Shown here: piece by piece, positions 35,391 through 45,616 of the stretch | Layout: every line of letters starts with the position of its first letter | Position numbering within the stretch: the stretch's first letter is position 1 | Assembly: GCA_026936325.1 (NCBI GenBank) | Contig: JAPTHN010000015.1 | Coordinates: 2,940,117-3,004,116, forward strand | DNA length: 64,000 nt | Direction: 5' to 3' | From: Platynereis dumerilii | Lineage: Eukaryota; Annelida; Polychaeta; Phyllodocida; Nereididae | Notes under the pieces: generated by a model | The model's database searches: none | The model's input: only the letters and a program-made list of their open reading frames with translations | Told to the model about the DNA's origin: nothing | Position numbers and translations under genes: made by a program

Positions 35391-35977
35391 ACAAAACAGT
35401 CATAACATTTGATATGGCACTTTATGAGAAAGCCTGCAGACTGCAAGACATTTATCCCAAATACAGAGACAAGTTCATCTTCAGGATTGGTGAGTGAAAT
35501 GGAAGTCAGCGACAATCCACAACTCTATTAGAAGAAGTTGAAAGTGGAAGTCAGCGACAATCTACATCTCAACAGTCAAGAAAACTAAACCGCACATCCA
35601 TGAACTAAAAGAGAAAATATTGGGATGTCTTTTCACCAAAAACACCTAAGAGACCAACCATGGGAAACTCGCCCACTACGGCGACAGTTTCGCGACCAGT
35701 ATTGCCATATCTTACACCGACTAGATGGGTCATCGCGCGCACTCTCAGAAAGAAGCAACAAGGGAAAAGACAAGAATTCTTATTTAAAAGCAAAAATATC
35801 TGTAAACCTTATAGGCCATATATACTGTTTAATGTGTATAATAACAGCTTAAACTATGAAAAGCTTCCTTTTCATGATTACACCATACACAAATAAATGA
35901 AATTTTAGATACATATGAATAAAAGCTATACTTCTCAGTTATTCATAAAAAGTGTCTATTTGATATTAACTTATATT
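35391..35977. other. unassigned sequence between SINE and MITE
   Basis: GTGGAAGTCAGCGACAATC occurs twice (about 35500 and 35547). No coding region or element was recognised. Confidence 0.35.
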
Positions 35978-36350
35978 CAGGGTTTCGGAGTTGAACAGCC
36001 AAAGAATTTACTCTTGAACTTCCCACTCCTTTGTCAACCAGAAAAGCGACTCTGATGCCAAACTCCTTAGGTTTCATGAATTCAGACTTTCGACTCCTGA
36101 CTCCTCTTTTCAGCATTATTGGCACAAAGTTTTATGAGGTTTGAAAAGAAAAAAAAATCAATTCAAAATGTTTTTATTGGACTTAGCAGCAGTTTTAGAA
36201 GTTTTGAGAAATTTTATCTTTAAAAATTAACACAGTTCATTCTGTTTTATTATGTGTTCTTGTCCATTATTCAAATAACTTTTAGGAGTCACCCGATTCA
36301 ACTCCTGACTTCTCCCAAAAACTGTGCCTGACTCGGACTCCAAGCCCTGC
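35978..36350. mobile_element. small hAT-like MITE with iterated GACTCCTGACTCC word
   Basis: The ends CAGGGTTTCGGAGT and ACTCCAAGCCCTG form imperfect inverted repeats of the classical CAGGG..CCCTG type. The 8-bp flanks CTTATATT and CTTATAAA agree at six of eight positions. Words like CGACTCCTGACTCC recur near both ends. No coding content. Confidence 0.6.
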
Positions 36351-36391
36351 TTATAAATGCTTAATTTCACCTGAATCATCACCTTGTGAAA

Positions 36392-36580
36392 TAGATGGAA
36401 GGATGATTGTGGAATTACATCCTGTATTTATGCACTTGGTAGCTTATTAGGACAGGAGAGGGACACGGCAACGAGGCAAAGGATAACTCAAACTGCCATC
36501 CATCATAGGCCCCGGTGACCTGGCAAGAGCTGGATTCGAACCCTGGACCCAGCGATTGGCAGTCTAGCTCGCAACCACAA
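36392..36580 (-). mobile_element. family-1 SINE interrupted by a large DNA element
   Basis: The body and tRNA-like head (complement of TTCGAACCCTGGACCCAGCG) are intact up to the insertion point of the element at 36590-40896. The remaining SINE-flank sequence appears beyond 40905. Confidence 0.8.
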
Positions 36581-37629
36581 GACCAAGACAGTCAGGTGAA
36601 GTTGGCTCCCTGGATTTGGCTCCCTGGCAGCTCCCTGATAGCTCCCTGAGAAAGTGAAGATAGCTCCCTGGCAGCTCCCTGGCAGCTCCCTAGGAGCTCC
36701 CTGGAAATTGTGAACCTGGCTCCCTGAACTAGCTCCCTGATGGCTCCCTCACAGCTCCCTGGAATTTTAAACTGAAAATAACCCTAGCATGGGGGCTACT
36801 CACTTGATGCTGAAAATCGTAAAAGCTCATCCATACAGTGAGAAGTGCGACCAAACCAGTCATTGTCGGTGATGTCAATTCTGATAGTCTAAAAACCTTA
36901 CTTGGCCATGTTATGATAATGACTAGTAAATGACTAAATTGTTTTTACAGGGTACCTGCTTTTTTAATGCATTTGTATACAATTATGTTTAATCTACATT
37001 GTATGTATTATTTTATTTGAAGTCAATTACCATCAAATACAATTGGAAATGCAAGTGTTAAACATCTGTACAACTATACACTACTACTGTACCTGTAGAT
37101 GATATTGTTATTATGCTATTGAGTACAGAACTCCAGTGACATTTATTCTCATATTCAATTATTCATTCCCATCACCATTTTCCATATTCATTTCCTTCCT
37201 TTTGTTTTGTTTTTTCGTTTTTTAAAATTTAAATTAAGGGGCCAGCTTAATATAGTTTGTATAAACTCTGCTGTGTTCTTCTTAGTGTTGTCATTTCTAT
37301 ATTTTGATTGATTGGGATCTTACGCTGTGAATTGTATACATGTACGTGTCATAATTTCAACTAAGTAAATAAAATTCAATTAAAAAATACAGTGGTAATA
37401 AAAGAAGAAGATGAAGAAAGAGAGAAAAAAAAATAGAGACAGAGAAAAAAAAGTGTCCAAATCCAAAATATATGAAAGTCCAAATTCATATTCTTTCAGT
37501 CTCAAAGCACAAAATCATGACCTTTCAGTCTAAAAAGTAAAACAGTAAAAAATCCGTACAATGGATTGAATGTTGGAAAAAAATTGTCAATAAGTCGTCA
37601 ATCAAAGAGCCTCACAGCAGTGTAACCTA

Positions 37630-37658
37630 TCTGTCTATCTATCTATCTATCTATATCA
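37630..37658. repeat. CTAT microsatellite
   Basis: Short run of CTAT units within the 4.3-kb element. Confidence 0.8.
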
Positions 37659-38144
37659 ATAAAATAATATGACCTTATTGTGTTGTTTATCCACCCTTTT
37701 TTTTTGGTTGTTCTTGTTAACTCGGTTAACATTGTTGATAACTTGCCCAACATTGGTGACAGATCGTTCAGGGAGCTGCCAGGGAGCTGCCAGGGAGCCA
37801 GATCCAGGGAGCCAACTTCACATTGGTGGGCCCTGGGGAAGTTGGCTCCCTGAACCAGCTCCCTGAACAGCAAGTTTTTCAGATGAATTTGGGAAAGTGT
37901 TAATTCAGATAGGAGAATTTGAATAAAATTACACTTCCACAATGTGATACGAAACTGAAAGCCACATCTAATTAGGCATGGTCATCGAAAGAGTTGTGAA
38001 GATTAAGTTCTCTGGATTCTAAATAGCCTACCTCTCAATGGGGAAATATATGAGCAAGTAAAGTAAATTGTAAAAATTCTGGTTATCTTTTCATGATGGG
38101 GAATTTAATTTTTCAACAGACTTTTGTGATCCACGTGGCTGGTA

Positions 38145-39136
38145 GGGGAGAGCCGGGCATGATGGGCCCCCGGGGCATGATGGGTTTCGGCTTTTACTCC
38201 AAAGTTTAACACTGGAGGAAGCTGATGTTTGTTGTTAAGAATACCTTTTTGCTAGCCTTTATTGAAGAACAAATTTCATGGCTCAAATGCCAATACTTTA
38301 GCAGATATTGACCTTTCTAGGATTTTGAAGCCCTTACAACTTTTTTCCTGATTTTCCAAGTGCGTTGTGATTATGCGAATGTGATATTTTAACAGCTGTC
38401 TTGTTTTACTTTCACAAAGAAATATCTCAACATTTTGTATGAAAACTCTTTGATTTGACTTTATTCTTGGAAAATGGTGTCTGAGGGCATTTATGAAAAA
38501 TGAAGTTTGGGGCATGATGGGTCTCTTGATTGGGGCTGATGGGCCCAGGCCCATCATGCCCCATGTGAACTAATATGTATTTCTTGCAATATAATAGTTG
38601 AAGATTGGCGAGAATGGACAATACTTCCTATTTCAAAATCTATTGGTATCATCTTATTTACTACATCAGGTATAGAATTAAGAACATAATTTGTGTGCTA
38701 AATCACCTCTTATGATGTTAAATTTACGTTTTTGGATTGTTGCCTGCATTTTTTAGAAGAAAAAGTGATTATGGTTTGCTGAGTTGGTTCAATAACTACG
38801 TTTTATCATGTAATGCAAGTTTTTTTATTAAGAATATTGGAATTATTTCAGTTTTACAACTATACAGCTGTAAGTATTGACCAACATTTGAAGCTGCCCA
38901 TCATGCCCCAACAAGGTGCCCATCATGCCCCACCCTTGCGGGGCATGATGGGCACCTGTCCAAAAATCAAAAGTGCTGAAAACTCAAACACTATTACATT
39001 GAGAGAAACAAGATTGTCTATGCTTAAAGTAGAACCTAATTCAACACCGGTCAGCAACAAATAGTAATTTTTGTTGGCATAGTTTTGATGTGGTGGACCT
39101 TCCAAGTTAAGGTGCCCATCATGCCCCGCTCTCCCC
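38145..39136. mobile_element. non-autonomous DNA element with iterated GGGCATGATGGG word (E2), nested
   Basis: The ends GGGGAGAGCCGGGCATGATG and the inverse of GGGGAGAGCGGGGCATGATG differ at one position. TA flanks both ends (38143-38144 and 39137-39138). About nine copies of GGGCATGATGGG, in both orientations, occur near 38154, 38172, 38512, 38540, 38560, 38896, 38918, 38940 and 39112. The tip GGGGAGA is shared with the element at 23322-24753, although the iterated word differs. No transposase. Confidence 0.85.
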
Positions 39137-40989
39137 TAAATTATTTTAGAAATTTATCTCAATATTAATCTGATTGTTTTAAAAGAGGCAATTCTCTCAC
39201 CCATAAAATTTATTAGGTGTGGCCTAAAATCACTTTAAAACAGCAAGGAATGAAGTCTTAGATTTAAAATGTCATTTTATACAAACGCATTAAGAAAGTA
39301 AGTTCACAGACATATCACCGTTAAATAAGTTAAGTTACATGCTGGTCATTATAAGGCATTAGAGAGTTGGTCTTTTAGGGGGCAGTTCACAATTGGCCCA
39401 ATGGAGGTTTCTGCCCGAATTTTTCAAATCTTTGCCCTAATTCCACATTTGTCAATTTTGAAGGTTCCTGGATTTTTAGGGGGGCAGCTGCCCCTGCCAC
39501 CCCCCGCTCCCCTCCCCCGGTTTCTACACCTATGCTCATTATCATTAAAATGAACAAGTACGGTTTTAAGAATGTTCACAAGCCATCTCTCGGTTTAAAC
39601 TCCCCCCCCCAACACTTTCTGGATCTGCCCCCGTCATATATAAATAAATATAATTTTATGTGTGCATAATTATGTACAATTAAATTGGCCTAAAGAAAGT
39701 CATAAGTTAAGTCATGTATTGTCTCCATGTGAAGCATTTTGCTCAATTTGTTCATGACCTCTTGTTCAGGGAGCTGCCAGGGAGCTGCCAGGGAGCCAAC
39801 TTCACATAGGTTGGCCCTGGGGAAGCTGGCTCCCTGAACCTGCTCCCTGAATAGCGACATTTTCTGATCAATAGATATGCTGACACTTGATAAATTACAT
39901 GGTGATACAAAATGAGAAGACAAATGCAATTTATGAAGAAGACCTTAAGTTAGGCCTAGTCGCTGAAGGACTTGAAGGAGCTGTGATGATGGATTTCTTT
40001 GGATTTTGAATCTCATCCAAAGAGGAAATATGTAATAATTATTTGAAAGCAGAGTAAATTTCTTAAACTCTGAACCAAATTTTATAGGACATTTTTTATA
40101 ATATTTTCTAGAAATATGGATGTTGTATAGTTCTTTTAAACAATAAAGATGTGCACAAGAACCTGATTCCTGGTTAGAACTGAAAAGTTTGTTTAAAAAA
40201 CTGAGGGAACTTTTTCAAGCACAGAAATTGAAGGAAATATAATATATGTAGTTTGGTTGCATCAAGAAAAGTTTTTCTCTCCTGCGAACCCATCCATCCT
40301 TCCTTTCCAAATTCACTTCTTTCTCTTCTTCAGCTGCTTTTGTGTCTACATTCTCTCATTCTTTATCCATGTACATGTACCATCAGGTACATTGACTAAA
40401 GAAATGTAGATTAGAAATCAAAATTGCACTTTATTTTAATTATTTGTTCATGATCATTTTTGCTTTGACTTACCTTCGAAAATGAAGAGATACATGATAT
40501 TTTAGGCTTATTTCACAAAAATGCATTAAAAAAGCAAATACCCTGTAAAAACAATTTAGTCATTTACTAGTCATTATCATTAACATGGCCAAGTAAGGTT
40601 TCTAGCCAATTCGAAATGCTGTCACCGACAATGACTGGTTTGATGGCACTTCTCACTGTATTTACGATAATCAGCATCAAGTGAGTAGCCCCAATGCTGG
40701 GGTTATTTTCAGTTAAAAATTCCAGGGGGCTGTGAGGGAGCCATCAGGGAGCTAGTTCAGGGAGCCAGGTTCACAATTTCCAGGGAGCTCCTAGGGAGCT
40801 GCCAGGGAGCTAGTTCAGGGAGCTATCTTCACTTTCTCAGGGAGCTACTAGGGAGCTGCCAGGGAGCCAAATCCAGGGAGCCAACTTCACCTGACTGACC
40901 AAGACTACAGTTGCTATACCACCACTCAAATCATACAGGTCCCAGCACATGATTGGCAGAATAAGGTAGCACCACTGAAATTCAGGCAC

Positions 40990-41055
40990 AGATGGATGGA
41001 TGCATGATTAGGGCTTTACGTCCAGTATTTACACACTTTGTAGGCTAATTAGGAA
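40990..41055 (-). mobile_element. family-1 SINE fragment
   Basis: 3' tail and first part of the body (GATGGATGGATG, then GGCTTTACGTCC) only. Confidence 0.65.
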
Positions 41056-41154
41056 TAATTGTTGGTCCTGATGACGCTGTTTCATACCCGAGAGGTCAGG
41101 CAGAAGAAAATTATAAGGATAGCCTTTGTGGTAAAAGAGTTGTGGTTGGGCAGG

Positions 41155-41766
41155 CTATCGGAATCTCAAGAAGACGATTCCATTGTTTGACTGATTTAAG
41201 GATGACTCATGATAGAGCCTGTAGGGTGGTCGTTGCCTGCATTGTTTTACACAATAAGGCCAGGGCAATTCCGTAAAGTCGGACGTACAGATCAGACACT
41301 TTAACAGCTTGTATAGCCCTACCATTACATGTTTGCCATTCCATTGTAAAATAGGTATGAGGCCCTGTGGCAGGGCTTTAAAACAAGCCATCAACCAAAG
41401 CTGAAAGTGCAATAGGAGCTGAGCCATAGGACAAATTGCATCGTGTCGGACGTACACAGAGAAATGGCACTTTTCTGACTTGATGGCTCGTCTCTCAAAA
41501 CTCTGTGATTTATATGGAGAAAAATTAATCAACTGACCTGTATTATCAAGAAAACTATTTAAGGCATCAGCCAGGTTAATTTCCATGGCGATATTGTCAT
41601 TTTTCATAAAGCTGTAGCCATTTATATTCCGTGTCGGACGTACACATTTTTCGTGTCGGACGTACGCGTGTGAATTGCTAGTGTAGAGGATGCCAGCAGT
41701 GCATTGATGATCCACAATTTTCATTTTTTCTTCAAAGTTGAGTTCTTTCCAATAATTATCATCCAT
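41155..41766 (-). CDS. open frame of 203 codons inside an iterated-word region, function unknown
   Basis: An uninterrupted minus-strand frame starts at ATG 41766 (MDDNYWKELNFEEKMKIVDH) and ends at 41155. It shows no motif that I recognise. Four copies of the GTCGGACGTACA word lie inside it; those read in one register give YVRH. It could be the remains of a protein captured or encoded by the surrounding element, or an accidental frame. No splice or start evidence was found beyond the ATG. Confidence 0.3.
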   Translation of the reverse strand: MDDNYWKELNFEEKMKIVDHQCTAGILYTSNSHAYVRHEKCVRPTRNINGYSFMKNDNIAMEINLADALNSFLDNTGQLINFSPYKSQSFERRAIKSEKCHFSVYVRHDAICPMAQLLLHFQLWLMACFKALPQGLIPILQWNGKHVMVGLYKLLKCLICTSDFTELPWPYCVKQCRQRPPYRLYHESSLNQSNNGIVFLRFR

Positions 41767-42568
41767 GAAATGGCTTCAGCATTGCATATTTGTGCCAAAT
41801 GGGATGTCTCAAACATTAAGTTATTTTCACTATTTTTACCCTTAAATTTACAGCATTTTTAGCATAGAAAAGTCACAAAAATCACTAGTTATACCTGCAA
41901 TTTTCACCGTAGTTGCACATATTTCAGTAATACATATTGAGAGAATGCTTGACAAATAAAATTTTTAAGGTATTTTGCACAAATATGCAAACAAATGAAG
42001 AATTTCTGCCATTTTCGGACAATTTCTGTGTATGCTTTTTTTTATTATCACAGTGTCATATACTGGGCCAAAACTGGTAGATATAATTTTATCTTTCATT
42101 TTGTTTGAGTATGACACCTGTCTTAGCTTGTGACACAATTGCGTGCCAATTATACATGCTATGAACTAGCTTTCACTTAATTTTATGGCTGAAAACAGAG
42201 TTAAAAATGACCGAACTTCAATGACACCATATATTTCCTGTTTTTTGGCCTATACTACTTTAAGATTCACCCAAATACACTGGCCTAAGGTTTTCTTATG
42301 AGCCCAAGCCTGTGTACCAACATATGTATCATTTCCTTAATTCCAGATGGACTTTCATAATATTGTGTCGGACGTACATTCCCATTTTCGTGTCGGACGT
42401 ACATCCTTAAAATGCTCTCCTTGGCAATTGTATTACGTTTAAATAATTAAAGCGGCCACCATGCTATTCATGGACATAAATTTGCTTTGTATTAGACGTT
42501 TCATGAAATTAACATCAGTCGCCTGGGAGCAGGAAAATTATTTAGTAATTTTTGTGTCGGACGTACAT
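41278..42568 (+). mobile_element. region with eight copies of a GTGTCGGACGTACAT word (E5), probably a DNA element
   Basis: The word, or its core GTCGGACGTACA, occurs at 41278, 41443, 41631, 41653, 42365, 42390 and 42554 with little change, all in the same direction. The style matches the other iterated-word elements. No convincing terminal inverted repeats or target duplication were found, so ends and class are open. Confidence 0.6.
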
Positions 42569-43010
42569 TAGAATCTTATTAGGTCAAATGTCACTGCCTG
42601 ACAGAATTCGCAAGGATTGCTGCAAGAATTTGCAATGCAAAATGAAAGTGTAATCCCTCAGGTAGTAAATGACAGCAAAATGAAACCAGCTAACCTATTT
42701 CTATACTGGCACTGACAACTTAAATTAGGAGTGTCGAAAATGCAATAATTGCAGTCACCAAACATAGCATTACTTAAATGCAAATATATCAAAAACCAAA
42801 TTAGATAATCAATTGTTTTTTTATGTACCTGAAAATAGACTTATTTTGGCACATTATCGCACCCATAACACATACCTATGTTAATTTTGAAATTTTGACT
42901 GATTGGTTGATGACTTTACGGAATTGCCCGCCAGACAAATTGGTGATCACTTGGATGAAGAGGAGCCCCAGCAACTTGCTGTACTTCAAGCTGTCACTGA
43001 TGCTCGTGAA
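42569..43010. other. unassigned AT-rich sequence
   Basis: No feature recognised. Confidence 0.35.
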
Positions 43011-43105
43011 GATTCAAGAAGAAACTCGAGAAGAAACTCAAGAAGAAACTCAAGAAGAAACTCAAGAATAAACAGAAGAAGAAACTCAAGAAGATACTCG
43101 TGAAG
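43011..43105 (+). repeat. 15-bp minisatellite AAGAAGAAACTCAAG
   Basis: About six near-perfect units. Two frames stay open across part of it (ETQE and RRNS repeats), which follows from the unit length being divisible by three and is not evidence of a gene. Confidence 0.85.
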
Positions 43106-43251
43106 AAGGAAAAGCAGCACACAATGCACTTGCGTCATTTCTCATGATGTTTGTTCATTATTCGTTAAACATGCCCCAAGGTAGAGATGGCAAGTGAGGG
43201 ATAATTTAACTGCCCAGCTACGACAGTCATAGCTGCAGAAAAGTTTACACA

Positions 43252-43345
43252 GTGGTCAGATGGATGGAGCTTTACATCCTGTATTATGCCCTTGCTAGGC
43301 TAAATAGGAGGAGGATGCAGCAATTAGGCAAAGGATTGCACAGTG
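43252..43345 (-). mobile_element. family-1 SINE fragment
   Basis: AGATGGATGGAGCTTTACATCC through GCAATTAGGCAAAGG matches the 3' half of the SINE. Confidence 0.6.
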
Positions 43346-43563
43346 CCCTGAACATTCATATGAGGACCCAGACTTTTGCAATTAGCCAAGAAAATGCTGT
43401 AGTTTTGAAAAAGCCAGATCACCTCTGCCTGATCTGCAAACTTCTGACTCTTCCTAAAGTTTCAAGCCAATGGGAAAATTATTTTTCTTGTTAATTAAGC
43501 AGGTCAAGAATGAGTTTTCCACCAGAGTGTTGTCTAATCTGACCATCATCATGGAGGACTCAA

Positions 43564-43806
43564 GGATGGATGGATGGATGTTTGGGGCTTTACGTCCTGT
43601 ATTTATGCACTTAGTAGGCTAATTAGGACAGGAGGACACGGCAATGAGGCAAAGGATGAATGAAACAGCCATCCATCATAGGCCCAGGTGACCCGGCAAG
43701 AGCTGGATTCGAACCCTGGACCAAGCGATTGGCAGTCAAGCGCGCTACCACTAGACCAACCCCCCCCCCTGGAGGACCCCCCCCCCCGTGGAGGACCCCC
43801 CCCCTG
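43564..43806 (-). mobile_element. tRNA-derived SINE, family 1, full length
   Basis: On the minus strand the head reads GGTTGGTCTAGTGGTAGCGC (A box) and later GGTTCGAATCC (B box), followed by the body and an ATCC tail. A 12-bp duplication TGGAGGACTCAA flanks it (43552-43563 and 43807-43818). It is the best-preserved copy in the window. Its 5' side carries a C-tract array described separately. Confidence 0.92.
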
Positions 43807-43815
43807 TGGAGGACT
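43760..43815. repeat. C-tract array repeating part of a SINE target duplication
   Basis: C-runs alternate with TGGAGGAC three times. TGGAGGAC is the first part of the target-site duplication of the adjacent SINE, so the array formed at the SINE boundary. Confidence 0.75.
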
Positions 43816-44137
43816 CAAAACATTAAGGACTTTCTGCAGTGAGCATCAAATCATACATTGGTATTTGAACATAAACATTTTTAAAATGTTTAAAGCGAAA
43901 ACCAATTACTGGGTGAGCGTTATCTTTTTTTGAAAATGAAATTCACAGATGCCTCGTTGCCATCTTTTCTTCATCAAGATGCTATTCCTTATTATTTTGC
44001 TTGGATCGACCATGGATGTTCAAAGCTTAAAGAGCAAATATTTTCCAGTCCATTTGCCAATCAAAATGTTGCATTCATAAGACAAGACATCCAACTTAAA
44101 CACAAATAGTTTCAAGATTTTTTTAGCTCCATTTGCA

Positions 44138-44419
44138 GTTCCCCGTGGCCTAATTGGTAAGTGCGCTTATCAACTGGCTTTGAGGGGGTGGGTTCTAATC
44201 TCACCCCGGGATCTCACTTTAGTCCGAGCCCATGGGACATTAAATGGAGGCGGGTTGTATCCAGTATTCTATGCTGAGGCAACTGGAAGACCATGGGCAT
44301 CCCTGAATTAATAGGGTATGTGCCAGACTCACAGTCTTCTCATCTCATCATCATACGGCGATCGCCTGCCTCGATATAGCCCACTTAGGTGCAGCAGAGG
44401 CATAAAACACAAACAAAGA
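44138..44419 (+). mobile_element. tRNA-derived SINE, family 2, plus-strand copy
   Basis: The head GTTCCCCGTGGCCTAATTGG and B-box-like GGTTCTAATCTC are followed by the body and a CAAACAAAG tail. The 13-bp duplication AGCTCCATTTGCA flanks it (44125-44137 and 44420-44432). Confidence 0.92.
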
Positions 44420-44616
44420 AGCTCCATTTGCAAGAACAAATTGCATATTCTAGACTCTCAAAACACGCAAAAACTCCACTATAAATCACACCTGTAGTCA
44501 CTATGACACCAGTAGTAGAGAATGTCTTGAACGCAACCAGGCAACAGATGCCGATACAGACAAGCTGTAAAGTGGGAGAGATCCATTGGGAGATACCGAT
44601 AAGGAATCTCAGATAT

Positions 44617-44695
44617 AGATGGATGGATGATTGGGGCTTCACTTCCTGTATTTTTGCACTTGGTAGGCTAATTAGGACAGGGGGAGGGAGTATCT
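44617..44695 (-). mobile_element. family-1 SINE fragment
   Basis: GATGGATGGATGATTGGGGC through GGCTAATTAGGACAGG matches the 3' half; the head is absent. Confidence 0.75.
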
Positions 44696-45045
44696 CACAT
44701 ATGAAACTAGAATACATGGGATGTCTGCAGTTCTCAAGTCGTGTATTTACGCACCGAGGCTAATATGAACAGGAGGAAAACAACAACAAGGCGAAAGGAA
44801 GATTGAAACTGCCATCCAAGACATGAAGTCGGAAATGCTTTACATCTTTCAATGAAATATCCAACAACTGCACAATCAAAGAGTTTACCAATCTACTACA
44901 GGTACTACTACCGACCAAACTACGTTGACGACTTGACCTGAAGGCCAAAAGCTTTGATGAAATTCACAAGCTCTAGATTCTGAACTTTTTAATCCATTTT
45001 CAAAACAATAAGAATGTCTCACATTTATAAAATTTCAAGTATAGC

Positions 45046-45051
45046 TTTATT
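45046..45051 (-). terminator. candidate polyadenylation signal of MED16
   Basis: AATAAA on the minus strand, 566 bp downstream of the MED16 stop codon. No earlier clear hexamer was noticed. Confidence 0.45.
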
Positions 45052-45342
45052 TATACAAAATATATACATTTAACTCTTTTTTATTTACAAGTATATACAT
45101 AATCTTTAACACATGCATTTAATGAAGAATTGCATTATGAATGCAAATAAATAAGTAAATGAGTAATGCGATGTAATAGGTTTTCTTTGTCTAACTGTCC
45201 ATGAATCAACAATGAGTTTCCCTTGGTGTAATAGTGAATTTGATCATTTACAGCAGTTTTAAAGTATCTGATTCTGAGGACTCCTTTGGAGAGCAGCATT
45301 CTGGCTTAATCTTATTAGATCTCATTGGTTCCAGATAATGAG

Positions 45343-45537
45343 CAGTTTAGATTACAGATGATTTCATATTTGTAGACCAAAGGACGAAATGTGAATTTTT
45401 TTCTAGGACATGGTATCCTATGGGGAAAAGTGATGTCATAAGTTTTCTGATGTCATTTTTCCCAATAGAATACATGTCCCAGAAAAAAATTCACATTCAG
45501 TCCTTATGTCTACAGATATGAAATCATCTGTAAACTG
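45343..45537. repeat. hairpin-forming inverted repeat in the probable MED16 3' UTR
   Basis: CAGATGATTTCATATTTGTA (from 45355) is mirrored by TACAGATATGAAATCATCTG (to 45530). Pairing continues inward through AATGTGAATTTTTTTCT and CATGTCC-like blocks, with a short central loop near 45435-45455. It is ~195 bp in all, with ~80-bp arms, and looks like a MITE. It lies 80-275 bp past the MED16 stop. Confidence 0.85.
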
Positions 45538-45616
45538 AAATGCTACATAGTAAGCAGTGAAGAGACGTTAGAATCGTTCACAAGTCAAAACCGCCTTGAA
45601 GGACTTATCTCTAAAT

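Larger units (their letters stand above)
36590..40896. mobile_element. 4.3-kb long-TIR DNA element with 9-bp target duplication (E4)
   Basis: The left end AGTCAGGTGAAGTTGGCTCC is matched by its exact inverse at the right end. GACCAAGAC is duplicated on both sides (36581-36589 and 40897-40905). The inverted repeats extend inward for about 400 bp, to about 36990 and 40495, and contain roughly twenty copies of an AGCTCCCTGG word. Two further internal clusters of this word (37766-37875, 39770-39855) are in direct orientation to each other and look like element-to-element junctions. There is no transposase. A 9-bp duplication suggests a Mutator-like or Merlin-like mover. A second element is nested at 38145-39136. 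Confidence 0.85.

Noticed and set aside
36590-40896. Polinton/Maverick-type element, suggested by AG..CT ends and long inverted arms
   Set aside because: The target duplication is 9 bp rather than 6, the length is only 4.3 kb, and no polymerase, integrase or capsid-like frame is present.
364-43806. functional tRNA genes at the SINE heads
   Set aside because: The A- and B-box-like parts are embedded in a longer repeated body with target duplications, and no full cloverleaf is maintained.
43603-43842. proline/glycine-rich frames around the C tracts
   Set aside because: They are products of C/G homopolymers and the SINE on both strands.
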